64,000 nucleotides of DNA from Candidatus Gastranaerophilales bacterium (GTDB lineage Bacteria; Cyanobacteriota; Vampirovibrionia; Gastranaerophilales; Gastranaerophilaceae), in NCBI GenBank assembly GCA_944322935.1, contig CALUQO010000002.1, positions 1 through 64,000 on the forward strand, written 5' to 3'. Both the position numbers and the translations under genes were made by a program. Below the pieces are notes generated by a model that had not been told where the DNA came from, searched no databases, and saw nothing but the letters and a program-made list of their open reading frames with translations. The stretch's first letter is position 1; each line of letters starts with the position of its first letter. Shown piece after piece: positions 25,732-34,832 of this stretch.

Positions 25732-28005
25732 TTAATCTTTATGTTTTTTGGGTCTTATTACAGGCAGAAGAGAGTTTTGCGGATAAAAATCATCAACAAT
25801 ACCAAGAGGCCCCTGTATTATAAAAAATTCCAGCAGTTCTCCCTGCGCAACTCTTAAATCATTGAAGGGGATTTTCATTTCCAGAAAATCTTCAAATACG
25901 TGTTCAATACCGTTTTTAAGCTGAATTACCCACAGGTTGTCACGGGTTGCGTGTGCAAGCTGTGCATTAAAGTAAAAATCTTTAAACAAAGTCAGTTTGA
26001 CCTCGCTGTTATATTGCTCTCTCAAAAGCGGGATAATTGTTTCCGTTTTATTTATTGTCCTTATCGGAGATGCAAAATAGTGCGAATCCGGTTTGTTTTT
26101 AAAGTAAATATATATCTGGTTAAAATCCTTAAACCCCTTGTCTTTGTCCAGAATATAGCTGTTTATATCGAATCTGAGATACAAATTGTCGTAATCGTAG
26201 CCGAAATATATTTTGTTAAAGAATCTTTTTTCCTGCATCGTAGGAGTTGCCGGAATTTCAAGACATCCGCCGGCTTCCCATTTTTCCAACGGGTCTTTGC
26301 CGTTTAAAACAAAATTTTCGAACGCGGCTTTTGGGTATCTGGAGTGCGTTTCTATGTAATTAGAAAGCGGTGAATCCAGATATGGCGGTATTGGTTTGTT
26401 TATATATTTGTAGATGTTCTTTAAATGTTCTCTGAACATGTGGTCAAAAATATCATCCTGACCGGAATCGTTTGGTTCTCCGTACCACCAATACCAGTCG
26501 CTGCTTTGTGTTACATACAGTTCTTTTTTTGCAAGCTGAACCTCCTGTGAATCAGGATGTATCTTTTCATACTCTTTAAGGTCGCAGCGGGCTTTATCCA
26601 TATAGCTCCAGGCGAGGTTTTTGGTAGGTTCGCCTATCCATAACATAAAATCTCTGTTAATCCACGAGCCGGCATGGACGTGGTCTAACACAAACGCGTT
26701 GTCGTCCTTATCCGTTCCGTTTACTTCGTCAATGTAATCGCTTACCCTGACAACATCTATATCTTTGTCCTCTGTCAAAAGCCCGTACAAGGTTTCCAAA
26801 AACTCATGTCCGTCGTTTGCGTAGCTTTCCCAGCAGTTTTCTCCGTCCATTGCTATTGTTAACAGGTGTTTGGGGTTTGGCGAGCTTTGCAATTTTTTTT
26901 GTGTTGTTTTGATTCTGTCGTAAAGGTCATTTGCAGCCTTTATCGGGTCGTGATGCGGGTATTCAAAACCTATCAAATTAGGTATGACGGCATCTCTGAA
27001 AAGCAGATTTATACATTTGCCGTTGTGTTTATATTTGTATGTTAAAGACAGGTCATAAGGGTCTTCTAAGTAGCCTCTGAAATCTCTTACAAATTCTTTT
27101 TTAAGAGTCTGTTCAAGCACACCCTCGTCGGATATTGTCCATTTTATGCCCGCATCCATAAAAAGTTGCAGGGTTTTTTCGCTTATACATTGTTCTGACG
27201 GCCACATACCCTGAGGACGTTTGCCGAAAATTTCTTCAAACCGGTCAAGGGCATATTGCACGTTGTATCTTGCGTCTTCGGTCATATCGGAATGAAGTTC
27301 GACAATATCCGCATTCGGGTTTGTTGCCTTAACATCATTTATGTCAAGCAATACAGGCAAAATCGGATGGTAGTAGGGGCTTGTGGAAATTTCGATTCTT
27401 CCCTCGTCTTGATATTTTTTGTATGCGGGGATAATTTCTCTTATTATTTCTCTTTGTAGCTCAATTATACGAATTCTGTCTTCGAGCGTAAATTCTCCGT
27501 TTTTCTTGTTGAAAAAGGATTTAATTTCCTCGTGTTCGCGATAAACAGGGTCAAACCAGACAAGATTAAACCAGGCCATAATATCCGAATATTCCTGATT
27601 GGAAAAATCTTTTATACCCGTATGGCGCGCATCAAAACGTTTGTCATACAGTTTTTTGTATTCTTCGTTGGGCAAAACCATGTTGGGATAATTTGCATCG
27701 AAAAAGTGATTTAAAATAAACTCTTTTTCATCGTCCGAGAGCTCTTCAACAGGTGTTATCGTGAGTTTTGAATAAATGTCGTGGCCTGCATTGTACCCGT
27801 AATCATAAATTGAAGCGATAAGCATAGGCACAAGATTAAAATTGAGCTTTAAATCGGGGAATTTATCCATAATAAGAAGCATATCAAGGTAATCTTTAAT
27901 CGCATGGAGTCTCACCCACGGCATAAGATAGATTCCGTTTTGTTCCGATTTGTAAATCGGCTGGTGCATATGCCAGATAAAAGCAACCGAAAATTTTTTG
28001 CTCAT
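25732..28005 (-). CDS. Glycoside hydrolase family 57 (amylase/glucanotransferase-like)
   Basis: A 757-aa protein; the ATG at 28005 is chosen because AGGGGAC precedes it and F-I-W-H-M-H-Q-P-I-Y, the GH57 entry motif, follows at once. The nucleophile region is M-W-P-S-E271-Q and the acid region A-M-D387-G-E-N-C-W-E. Residues 1-400 form the GH57 barrel; about 570-757 form a beta-rich C-terminal domain resembling glucodextranase-type binding modules. GH57 enzymes act on alpha-glucans such as glycogen. There is no signal peptide, so it is probably cytosolic. It opens a transcript that continues into the Cys-rich and ADP-ribosyltransferase-like genes. Confidence 0.9.
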   Translation of the reverse strand: MSKKFSVAFIWHMHQPIYKSEQNGIYLMPWVRLHAIKDYLDMLLIMDKFPDLKLNFNLVPMLIASIYDYGYNAGHDIYSKLTITPVEELSDDEKEFILNHFFDANYPNMVLPNEEYKKLYDKRFDARHTGIKDFSNQEYSDIMAWFNLVWFDPVYREHEEIKSFFNKKNGEFTLEDRIRIIELQREIIREIIPAYKKYQDEGRIEISTSPYYHPILPVLLDINDVKATNPNADIVELHSDMTEDARYNVQYALDRFEEIFGKRPQGMWPSEQCISEKTLQLFMDAGIKWTISDEGVLEQTLKKEFVRDFRGYLEDPYDLSLTYKYKHNGKCINLLFRDAVIPNLIGFEYPHHDPIKAANDLYDRIKTTQKKLQSSPNPKHLLTIAMDGENCWESYANDGHEFLETLYGLLTEDKDIDVVRVSDYIDEVNGTDKDDNAFVLDHVHAGSWINRDFMLWIGEPTKNLAWSYMDKARCDLKEYEKIHPDSQEVQLAKKELYVTQSSDWYWWYGEPNDSGQDDIFDHMFREHLKNIYKYINKPIPPYLDSPLSNYIETHSRYPKAAFENFVLNGKDPLEKWEAGGCLEIPATPTMQEKRFFNKIYFGYDYDNLYLRFDINSYILDKDKGFKDFNQIYIYFKNKPDSHYFASPIRTINKTETIIPLLREQYNSEVKLTLFKDFYFNAQLAHATRDNLWVIQLKNGIEHVFEDFLEMKIPFNDLRVAQGELLEFFIIQGPLGIVDDFYPQNSLLPVIRPKKHKD

Positions 28006-28122
28006 TTTAGTCCCCTGTTTTGTGTTCGGGCAGAAACTTTGTTGTTGAAGAGTGTTTGTCCTGCAAATGAATTGTAGCACAAAACATTCGGAGTGTCTTT
28101 GAAAAAAATATTGATACGGGTT

Positions 28123-28174
28123 ATCTAATCTAGTGTCGCAGTTGCTGCCGGCTGACCGCAGCCAGTGCCTGCTC
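28123..28174 (+). repeat. Left arm of a 52-bp inverted repeat flanking trkA-trkH
   Basis: Matches the reverse complement of 31320-31371 at 50 of 52 positions. Each arm contains GCCGGCTG-ACCG-CAGCCAGC, itself a near-perfect hairpin. It lies between the GH57 start and trkA, in a 341-base gap otherwise without a gene; a possible -10 (TATAAT, 28314-28319) precedes trkA. Confidence 0.85.
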
Positions 28175-28346
28175 CCTTTTGCCTTCTTTTTCCACTCTGT
28201 CGAATAAAAGCTGACTAAATGTCAGGCTTTATTTTTATGAGAGGCTTTGATTTCGTAGTCAGTTGATATAACAACTACGGCAAAAATATATTTTGCTAAT
28301 TAAATTTATGTATTATAATAATCAAAGTTATTATTGGGAAAATATT

Positions 28347-29675
28347 ATGAAGATAGTTGTTTTTGGTGCGAGCGAAATCGGATTTTTGATAGCTACAGAG
28401 TTTTTCGAAGATCATGATGTAACGATTATAGACAAAGAAGAAAATAAAACTGATGCACTGAATAAATTGGACATAAGTTTTATCTGCGGCAACGGCTCAA
28501 ATATTAATACATTAAAAGCCGCAAACATAGATGATGCAGATGTGTTTATTGCATGCAGCGGATTTGATGAAGCAAACATTGTGTCATGCCTGACCGTAAG
28601 CCGTCTCAGCCGTGCTAAAACAGTATGTTTCGTCAGCAAGCCGGAGTATATAGAATCTTTAAACCTTGTTAAAAACACAAGATACGAGATGATAGACTAT
28701 GTAATATGGCCTGAAGAACTTTTGACTCAAGAAATTTTCAGAATCATAACTGTTCCGCAGGCTGTTGACGTGGAAAACTTTGCGGGCGGAAGAGCGAGGC
28801 TTTTGGAATACCGTATTAAAGAAGATTCTGTTTTGTTAAACAAAAAGCTCCGTGACTGCAAATTTGCGGAACATACTCTTGTCGTAGGGATTACAAGGGA
28901 CTCCAGTCTGTTTATACCTGACGGCGAAACCGAATTTAAACTTAATGACAAAGTTATCTTTATGGGTTCTTCCACTTCTCTGGATATACTTGCAAGAGAT
29001 ATTTTCCAGAGCACCTCAAAAGTAAAAACAGCAGCCATTATAGGCGGCGGCAGCGTCGGGCTTATGCTTGCTCAAAACCTTGAAAAAATCAATATAAAAA
29101 CAAAAATTATAGAAATGGATTATAAACGCTGCGAATACCTGACAGAGCAGCTAAAGAAAACTCTTGTACTCTATGGTGACGGGACTAATATAGAGCTTCT
29201 GGAACAGGAGGACTTCGGGGACAGTGATGTCGTCATAAGTGTAACAAACAATGATGAAAAAAACCTTCTCTGTTCTCTTTTAACAAAACAAATCGGAGCC
29301 AAAAAGGTTATCACAAGGGTTTCCAAATCCGCAAACATTCATCTTTTTGAAAAAGTCGGTATAGATGTTGCAATATCCCCAAAAGAAGCTTCTATTACGG
29401 AAATACGAAAAAATTTAATCGAAACAGATATTGACATTCTTGCTACAGTAGAAGGCGGACAGGGCAGAATTATAGAAACTCTTGTTCCTGAAAAATTCAA
29501 TGAAATCACACTCTCTCAGCTTCAGCTTCCGTCAAGAGCTGTTATTGCAATTATTCAAAGAGGTCTGAGCGTTATTATTCCTAACGGTATGACAAAACTC
29601 AGAGGCGGAGATTCTCTTTTAATTTTTACAAGAGAAGAAAACTCGCAGAAAATAATAGACTTTTTCAGAGGGTAA
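28347..29675 (+). CDS. trkA: Trk potassium uptake system NAD-binding protein TrkA
   Basis: Regulatory ring subunit of the Trk potassium transporter, bound to the inner face of the membrane. The 442-aa product (ATG 28347, preferred over an upstream codon because M-K-I-V-V-F-G-A-S-E-I-G-F starts there) has two RCK units: Rossmann folds at G-A-S-E-I-G (6-11) and G-G-G-S-V-G (about 232-237), each followed by a TrkA-C domain (I-I-P-N-G-M-T-K-L-R-G-G-D near the C-terminus). NAD/ATP binding gates the channel. trkH follows 7 bases later. Length fits the tandem TrkA type. Confidence 0.95.
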   Translation: MKIVVFGASEIGFLIATEFFEDHDVTIIDKEENKTDALNKLDISFICGNGSNINTLKAANIDDADVFIACSGFDEANIVSCLTVSRLSRAKTVCFVSKPEYIESLNLVKNTRYEMIDYVIWPEELLTQEIFRIITVPQAVDVENFAGGRARLLEYRIKEDSVLLNKKLRDCKFAEHTLVVGITRDSSLFIPDGETEFKLNDKVIFMGSSTSLDILARDIFQSTSKVKTAAIIGGGSVGLMLAQNLEKINIKTKIIEMDYKRCEYLTEQLKKTLVLYGDGTNIELLEQEDFGDSDVVISVTNNDEKNLLCSLLTKQIGAKKVITRVSKSANIHLFEKVGIDVAISPKEASITEIRKNLIETDIDILATVEGGQGRIIETLVPEKFNEITLSQLQLPSRAVIAIIQRGLSVIIPNGMTKLRGGDSLLIFTREENSQKIIDFFRG

Positions 29676-29682
29676 ATAAGAA

Positions 29683-31134
29683 ATGCGGCTGACTTATATA
29701 TTTACATCACTGAGATTAATATTAAGATGTATTGCAATAGTAATACTTGTACCGGCTGCTGTTGCACTATATTACGGGGACTTTGATTCCATAGCTCCGT
29801 TTGTAACTCCGGCATTAATAAGTATTGTTTTAAGTTTTATTTTTACACCACGCTCAAATACTTTTGAAAGCTTAAACGATATTAAAAAATCCGAGGCCTT
29901 GTGCGTTGTTGCGCTTTCCTGGATTTTGTTCGGGCTTATAAGCATGATTCCGTATCTTTATTACGGTTTGAGTCCGATAAACAGCCTGTTTGAATCAGTT
30001 TCCGGCATAACGACAACGGGAGCGTCCATATTAACAAGCTATGATTACCCTAAAACAATGTTTTTCTGGCGCTCAATGAGTCAATGGCTCGGCGGTATGG
30101 GAATAATAGTTTTGTTTATTGCCATTTTGCCGCAGTTTGCTGTTGCAGGCCGACAGATGTTTTTCGCAGAAGCCCCGGGGCCGACAGAGGACAAAATTAC
30201 ACCGAGAATACGACATACTGCCACTGCTGTTTGGACTATATATGTGATTCTAACGGCTATTGAAGTAATTCTTTTAAAAATTGCAGGCATGCCTCTGTTC
30301 GATGCAGTGTGCAATTCTTTTTCTACGCTTGCCGGCGGTGGATTTTCTCCAAATGCAATAAGTACTATGGGCTATCATTCTATACCAATATGCTGGATTA
30401 TGACAGTATTTCTCTTTTGTGCAGGTATTAACTTTGCATTAATGTATAAAATTTTTGTTAACAGAAAAATATCATTTGTTATTAAAGATGAAGAGTTTGT
30501 CACATACTGTGCTATAGTTATTGCTTTTTCATTGATGATTGCTGCAGTATTGTATTTTGAACATACATACAACTTTTTAAATTCCATAACACATGCCGCA
30601 TATCAAGTATGCAGCATTATGTCTACAGCCGGTTCGGCTTCCGCTGATTTTGCACAATGGACACTGCCAGCAAAAATGTTATTATTTTTGCTACTATTTT
30701 GTGGCTCTTGTTCCGGATCTGCAGGAGGCGGCTTAAAGGTTGTCAGATGGATAATACTATTTAAATATATGAAAAAAGAGGTTGCTCAAATATTACACCC
30801 GAACGCTGTGTATCCAATAAAAATTAATAAAACAATAATTCCAATCGAGGTAGTAAAACAAATTATCGGTTTTGTTTTATTTTATTTTGCTATCTTTGCT
30901 ATTTCTGCTATCATAATTTCTCTTCTGGAAAATAGTACCCTTATCGGCGTGACAGGAAGCATTGCAACTCTTGGCAACTCCGGCCCCGGCTTTGGAGCAA
31001 TTGGACCGATGGGATCATTTGATTTTATGCATCCGGTGTCAAAGATGATATGTATTTTTAATATGCTTGTCGGAAGGCTTGAGTTGATTCCGTTTCTGGC
31101 AATGCTACATCCCGATTTTTGGAATATTAAATAA
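29683..31134 (+). CDS. trkH: Trk potassium transporter membrane subunit TrkH
   Basis: A 483-aa K+ channel-like subunit with four M1-P-M2 repeats. The selectivity-filter motifs are visible: S-G-I-T-T-T-G-A-S (repeat 1), F-S-T-L-A-G-G-G-F-S (2), S-T-A-G-S-A-S-A (3) and T-L-G-N-S-G-P-G-F (4). W-L-G-G-M-G-I-I-V-L after the first pore loop and the cytosolic S-G-S-A-G-G-G-L-K segment are typical. Together with TrkA it forms the uptake system. No own promoter is seen. Confidence 0.94.
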   Translation: MRLTYIFTSLRLILRCIAIVILVPAAVALYYGDFDSIAPFVTPALISIVLSFIFTPRSNTFESLNDIKKSEALCVVALSWILFGLISMIPYLYYGLSPINSLFESVSGITTTGASILTSYDYPKTMFFWRSMSQWLGGMGIIVLFIAILPQFAVAGRQMFFAEAPGPTEDKITPRIRHTATAVWTIYVILTAIEVILLKIAGMPLFDAVCNSFSTLAGGGFSPNAISTMGYHSIPICWIMTVFLFCAGINFALMYKIFVNRKISFVIKDEEFVTYCAIVIAFSLMIAAVLYFEHTYNFLNSITHAAYQVCSIMSTAGSASADFAQWTLPAKMLLFLLLFCGSCSGSAGGGLKVVRWIILFKYMKKEVAQILHPNAVYPIKINKTIIPIEVVKQIIGFVLFYFAIFAISAIIISLLENSTLIGVTGSIATLGNSGPGFGAIGPMGSFDFMHPVSKMICIFNMLVGRLELIPFLAMLHPDFWNIK

Positions 31135-31319
31135 TTTGTTCGAGAAAAATTTGTGATAAGGCTCTGCCGAACAAAAGCAGCCGGTGGCTGGTTTTGTGAG
31201 AGGTAAGCGACGTGAACGAATTTTTTGACAAAGCGAACAGTAGAGCGTAAGCGATACTTGTGAGCCTGTCACCGGAACTTAACGAAGTTAAGTGTAGGCG
31301 AGTGACACCTTGAAAAGGT
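31135..31319. other. GC-rich hairpin-bearing intergenic block after trkH
   Basis: Directly after the trkH stop comes TGTTCGAGAAAA-TTT-GTGATAAG (31137-31160), also found at 49495-49518. Then several hairpins follow: CAGCC-GGT-GGCTG near 31180, CTTAAC-GAA-GTTAAG near 31280, and CACCTT-GAA-AAGGTG near 31306-31320. GC content is clearly above the surroundings. No open frame fits. The remaining bases 31372-31520 up to murC are AT-rich without a recognised signal. It may be a composite repeat or a structured RNA. Confidence 0.5.
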
Positions 31320-31371
31320 GAGCAGGTGCTGGCTGCGGTCAGCCGGCAGCAACTGCGACACTAGATTAGAT
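31320..31371 (-). repeat. Right arm of the 52-bp inverted repeat flanking trkA-trkH
   Basis: Reverse complement of 28123-28174 with two mismatches. Inverted arms lie 3.2 kb apart around the two Trk genes. Confidence 0.85.
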
Positions 31372-31520
31372 GTATTGTTCGGTTTTGTGGTATGCACATA
31401 AAAAACATAACCAATAAATAAAAATCCGGCCATTGTTAGAAGATTAACAAATTTTTATTACTACCTTTTAATCTTATTTTTGTACTAAAATAAATACTAA
31501 AGACAATTAAGGGTAGATTT

Positions 31521-32963
31521 ATGGATAACAATTTTCATAAAAAATTCTTTTTTATAGCAATAGGCGGAATCGGTATGAGCGGTCTGGCAAAATATTTGCT
31601 TGAAATGGGCTGCAATGTATCCGGCTCTGACATAAAAGAAAGCAAATACACAAAAAAGGTTGAAGCTTTAGGTGCAAAAGTTTATATTGGACATGACGCA
31701 AAACATATCGAGCCTGATATGATTGTTGTTGCGTCAACTGCAATAAAAGACGATAATCCTGAAAAAATCAGAGCCAAAGAACTCGGGCTTGAAGTTTTGC
31801 ACCGCTCTGACGTGTTAAAAATGATTTCGGAAGGTTTGGGACACGATATCAAGCAGTTCATAGGATTTTCCGGTACACACGGAAAAACCACCACCAGCGG
31901 ATTGTGTTCTTATGTCCTTGAAAAAGCAGGATATTCTCCTTCTTACTGCGTAGGTGGAATTATTCCCGATTTGGACACAAATGCGGAATTCGGTAAAGGA
32001 AATTTCTTTGTTGCCGAACTTGACGAGTCCGACGGCACAATTACTAAATACCATACAAATATCAGCGTAATAAACAATCTCGAGGTTGACCACGTTGATT
32101 TTTACAAAAACGGGTTTGACGATTTGCTGAGAACCTTTCGTATTCACATTGATAACAGAGCAAAGGACGGAAAAATCATTGTTAACCGGGATTGCAACGG
32201 CATAAAAAAACTTATTGCAGCAAACACCGATATTGACTTTTTAACCTTCGGGATAGATAGCTGGGACGTAGATTATACAGCTAAGAACATACGTTTTACC
32301 GAGCTTGGTTCAGAATTTGATGTTTATTATAAAACAACAAAACTCATTCCGGTTAAACTGATTATTCCCGGAAAACACAACATCTACAATACTCTCGCTG
32401 TAGTTGCAGCTCTTCATCAGGAAGGTGTGGATTTGGAAAAAATCAGACCTCATTTTGAAACCTTCACTGGTATGGGAAGAAGATTCCAAAAAGTTGCAGA
32501 ATTTGACGGGATAAGAATTTTTGATGATTATGCACACCATCCTACAGAAATTAAGACCACTCTTGAGAGCGCAAAGCTTTGTGAAAAAGACAGACTTGTC
32601 GCTATTTTTCAACCGCACAGATACACACGTCTTAAAGGATTGTGGAATGACTTTTTGCACAGTTTTAACACAGTGGACAAGCTTATTGTTGTAGATGTTT
32701 ATTCAGCATCTGAAAATCCTATTGAGGGCATAGATTCAAAAACTTTTGCAGGATGCTTCGAAAACAAAGATGTCACCTATGTTAGCGGAAGTATGGAAAA
32801 TGCAGCAAGAAAAATTTTCCCGTTATTAAAATCAGGTGATATGGTTATAACCCTTGGAGCCGGCGATGTCACAAGAATAGGCGGAGAGTTGTTGAAACTC
32901 CATAAAGCTATGCTGCCGCAGTGTGTTGAAAACGGCACGGAGCTTCTTGCGGGCAAAAATTAA
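31521..32963 (+). CDS. murC: UDP-N-acetylmuramate--L-alanine ligase MurC
   Basis: Adds L-alanine to UDP-MurNAc in cytosolic peptidoglycan precursor synthesis. The 480-aa product has the UDP-binding G-G-I-G-M-S-G-L-A (15-23) and the ATP P-loop G118-T-H-G-K-T-T-T; D-E-S-D-G-T and Y-A-H-H-P-T-E-I are the Mur ligase metal/ATP motifs. C-terminal Q-P-H-R-Y-T-R is diagnostic of MurC. It is first in a murC-murB-ddl-ftsQ cluster with very short spacing. Confidence 0.96.
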   Translation: MDNNFHKKFFFIAIGGIGMSGLAKYLLEMGCNVSGSDIKESKYTKKVEALGAKVYIGHDAKHIEPDMIVVASTAIKDDNPEKIRAKELGLEVLHRSDVLKMISEGLGHDIKQFIGFSGTHGKTTTSGLCSYVLEKAGYSPSYCVGGIIPDLDTNAEFGKGNFFVAELDESDGTITKYHTNISVINNLEVDHVDFYKNGFDDLLRTFRIHIDNRAKDGKIIVNRDCNGIKKLIAANTDIDFLTFGIDSWDVDYTAKNIRFTELGSEFDVYYKTTKLIPVKLIIPGKHNIYNTLAVVAALHQEGVDLEKIRPHFETFTGMGRRFQKVAEFDGIRIFDDYAHHPTEIKTTLESAKLCEKDRLVAIFQPHRYTRLKGLWNDFLHSFNTVDKLIVVDVYSASENPIEGIDSKTFAGCFENKDVTYVSGSMENAARKIFPLLKSGDMVITLGAGDVTRIGGELLKLHKAMLPQCVENGTELLAGKN

Positions 32964-32994
32964 AACAGGTTACAAAATAAGCGGGTATAAAGCT

Positions 32995-33903
32995 ATGACT
33001 TGTAATTACATTGAAAACTACGAACTTAAAAATCATACAACCTTTAAAATCGGCGGGCTTGCGCAGCGTGCGTTTTTCCCTGAAAACATTGAAGATTTGT
33101 GTGAGCTTTTAAAAACTTTAAACAATCCTATTGTTTTGGGTAATTGTTCAAACGTTCTCGTTTCTTCAAAGGGGATTGAGCAGGATGTAATATTGACATC
33201 AAAGCTCAAGAATTTTGATGTTTCAAATAACATAATAACAGCACAGTGCGGTGTAAAGGTGCCTATGCTTTCTAAAGAGGCTGAAGCTCTCGGGCTCAGC
33301 GGATTCGAGTTTATGATAGGTTTTCCGGGGTCTGTGGGCGGCGCTGTTGTAATGAATGCATCCGCTCATTCTCAGTCTGTTTCTGATTCTTTTAAAACCT
33401 GCCGTGTGTTTGATATGGATACAAAAAAGGTCGTTGAATTAAATAAAGATGAGATGAAATTCGGCTACAGACATTCTGTTTTGCAGGAAAAAAATTATAT
33501 CCTTCTTGACGCAAAATTTGAGCTAAGACCGGCTCCAAAAGAAGAAATTACAGCCATTATGCAAAGAAATCTGGATTTTCGAAAAGACAAACAGCCCAGC
33601 CTTGTGCTTCCTAATGCAGGAAGTATATTCAGAAATCCGGCGAACGACTCGGCAGGAAGGCTGCTTGAAAAAGCGGGAGTAAAGGGGCTTAAAGAAGGCG
33701 GGGCTCAGGTGTGGCTGGGACATGCAAACTTTATTGTAAATGTAGAAAATGCTACTTCAAAAGATGTTTCACTTCTTATGAATAAAATGTATAATATGGT
33801 AAAAGAAAAATATACTATAAAACTTATTCCCGAGGTAAAATTCATCGGTATAAAAAGCAAGGAAGAAGAAGATTTATGGGATACAATGTTGAATCAAAAA
33901 TAG
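32995..33903 (+). CDS. murB: UDP-N-acetylenolpyruvoylglucosamine reductase MurB
   Basis: FAD enzyme that reduces UDP-GlcNAc-enolpyruvate to UDP-MurNAc. The ATG at 32995 gives a 302-aa protein starting MTCNYIENYELKNHTTFKIGG, the normal family N-terminus; an upstream in-frame ATG at 32923 lies inside murC and adds a non-family extension. The FAD motif G-N-C-S-N-V-L-V-S, the G-F-P-G-S-V-G-G-A-V block, G-Y-R-H-S and the catalytic-serine region L-P-N-A-G-S-I-F-R-N-P are all present. The end overlaps ddl by 28 bases. Confidence 0.95.
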   Translation: MTCNYIENYELKNHTTFKIGGLAQRAFFPENIEDLCELLKTLNNPIVLGNCSNVLVSSKGIEQDVILTSKLKNFDVSNNIITAQCGVKVPMLSKEAEALGLSGFEFMIGFPGSVGGAVVMNASAHSQSVSDSFKTCRVFDMDTKKVVELNKDEMKFGYRHSVLQEKNYILLDAKFELRPAPKEEITAIMQRNLDFRKDKQPSLVLPNAGSIFRNPANDSAGRLLEKAGVKGLKEGGAQVWLGHANFIVNVENATSKDVSLLMNKMYNMVKEKYTIKLIPEVKFIGIKSKEEEDLWDTMLNQK

Positions 33904-34826
33904 ATAAAAATACAAAAATAGCGGTACTTATGGGCGGCCCCTCGAGCGAAGCTGAAATTTCAAGACGTTCCGGCAAAAATATATTTAATGCGTTAAAAAA
34001 TCTTGGTTATATTAATGCAGAACTTGTGGAAGTCGACGAAAATATTGCAAAAACGCTGCGCGAAAAAAATATTGAGCTTGTTTATAACGCTATGCACGGA
34101 AAATTCGGCGAAGACGGCTGCATACAGGGTTTGCTCGAAGTTATGGGAATACCATACACCGGCTGCGGTGTTATGGCCAGTGCTGTTTGCATGAACAAGG
34201 AATTCACCAAAAATGTTTTGAAAGAAGCAGGTATTCCGCTTATAAAATCCGTACTTGTCAGAAAAGACGAATCCTATAAAGAAAAAATTAAAGGTTTGAA
34301 ATACCCGTTTATGTTAAAGCCGGTTTCTGAAGGTTCAAGCCTCGGAATGTACAAGGTGAATACTCCTGATGAGATGGAAGAATGTTTCAAAAAATCCCTT
34401 GAGTACGGTCAGGATGTTATGGTTGAAGAATATCTTGAGGGAAAAAGCGTTACCGTCGGTGTGTTAGAAGACGGTGAAAAGATGTTTGCCACAGAAATTC
34501 TGGAATTCAGAACAAAAACAGAATGGTACGATTACGAGGCAAAATATACGGCAGGTATGACTGAATTTGTCTTGCCTGCGGAATTGTCAGAAGAAATGAC
34601 TAAAAAAGTAAAACAAATCGCTATTGATGCGTTCAATGCTTGTGCCTGCAAGGGGGTAAGCAGGGTTGATTTTTTGGTTACTGATGATATGCCTTATGTA
34701 CTGGAAATCAATACAAGCCCGGGAATGACGGATTTAAGCGATTTGCCGGCTCAATCAAAAGCTATGGGTATAGATTACGACACACTTGTGCAAATTATAC
34801 TCAACGGTGCAAGCCTAAACAAATAA
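33876..34826 (+). CDS. ddl: D-alanine--D-alanine ligase
   Basis: ATP-grasp enzyme making D-Ala-D-Ala for peptidoglycan; 316 aa. The N-terminal V-L-M-G-G-P-S-S-E-A-E-I-S motif, the K-P-V-S-E-G-S-S-L-G-M loop and V-L-E-I-N-T-S-P-G-M-T near the C-terminus mark the family. Start ATG 33876 lies within the end of murB, in a different frame, so translation is likely coupled. ftsQ begins 6 bases after the stop. Confidence 0.95.
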   Translation: MGYNVESKIDKNTKIAVLMGGPSSEAEISRRSGKNIFNALKNLGYINAELVEVDENIAKTLREKNIELVYNAMHGKFGEDGCIQGLLEVMGIPYTGCGVMASAVCMNKEFTKNVLKEAGIPLIKSVLVRKDESYKEKIKGLKYPFMLKPVSEGSSLGMYKVNTPDEMEECFKKSLEYGQDVMVEEYLEGKSVTVGVLEDGEKMFATEILEFRTKTEWYDYEAKYTAGMTEFVLPAELSEEMTKKVKQIAIDAFNACACKGVSRVDFLVTDDMPYVLEINTSPGMTDLSDLPAQSKAMGIDYDTLVQIILNGASLNK

Positions 34827-34832
34827 GCTGAT

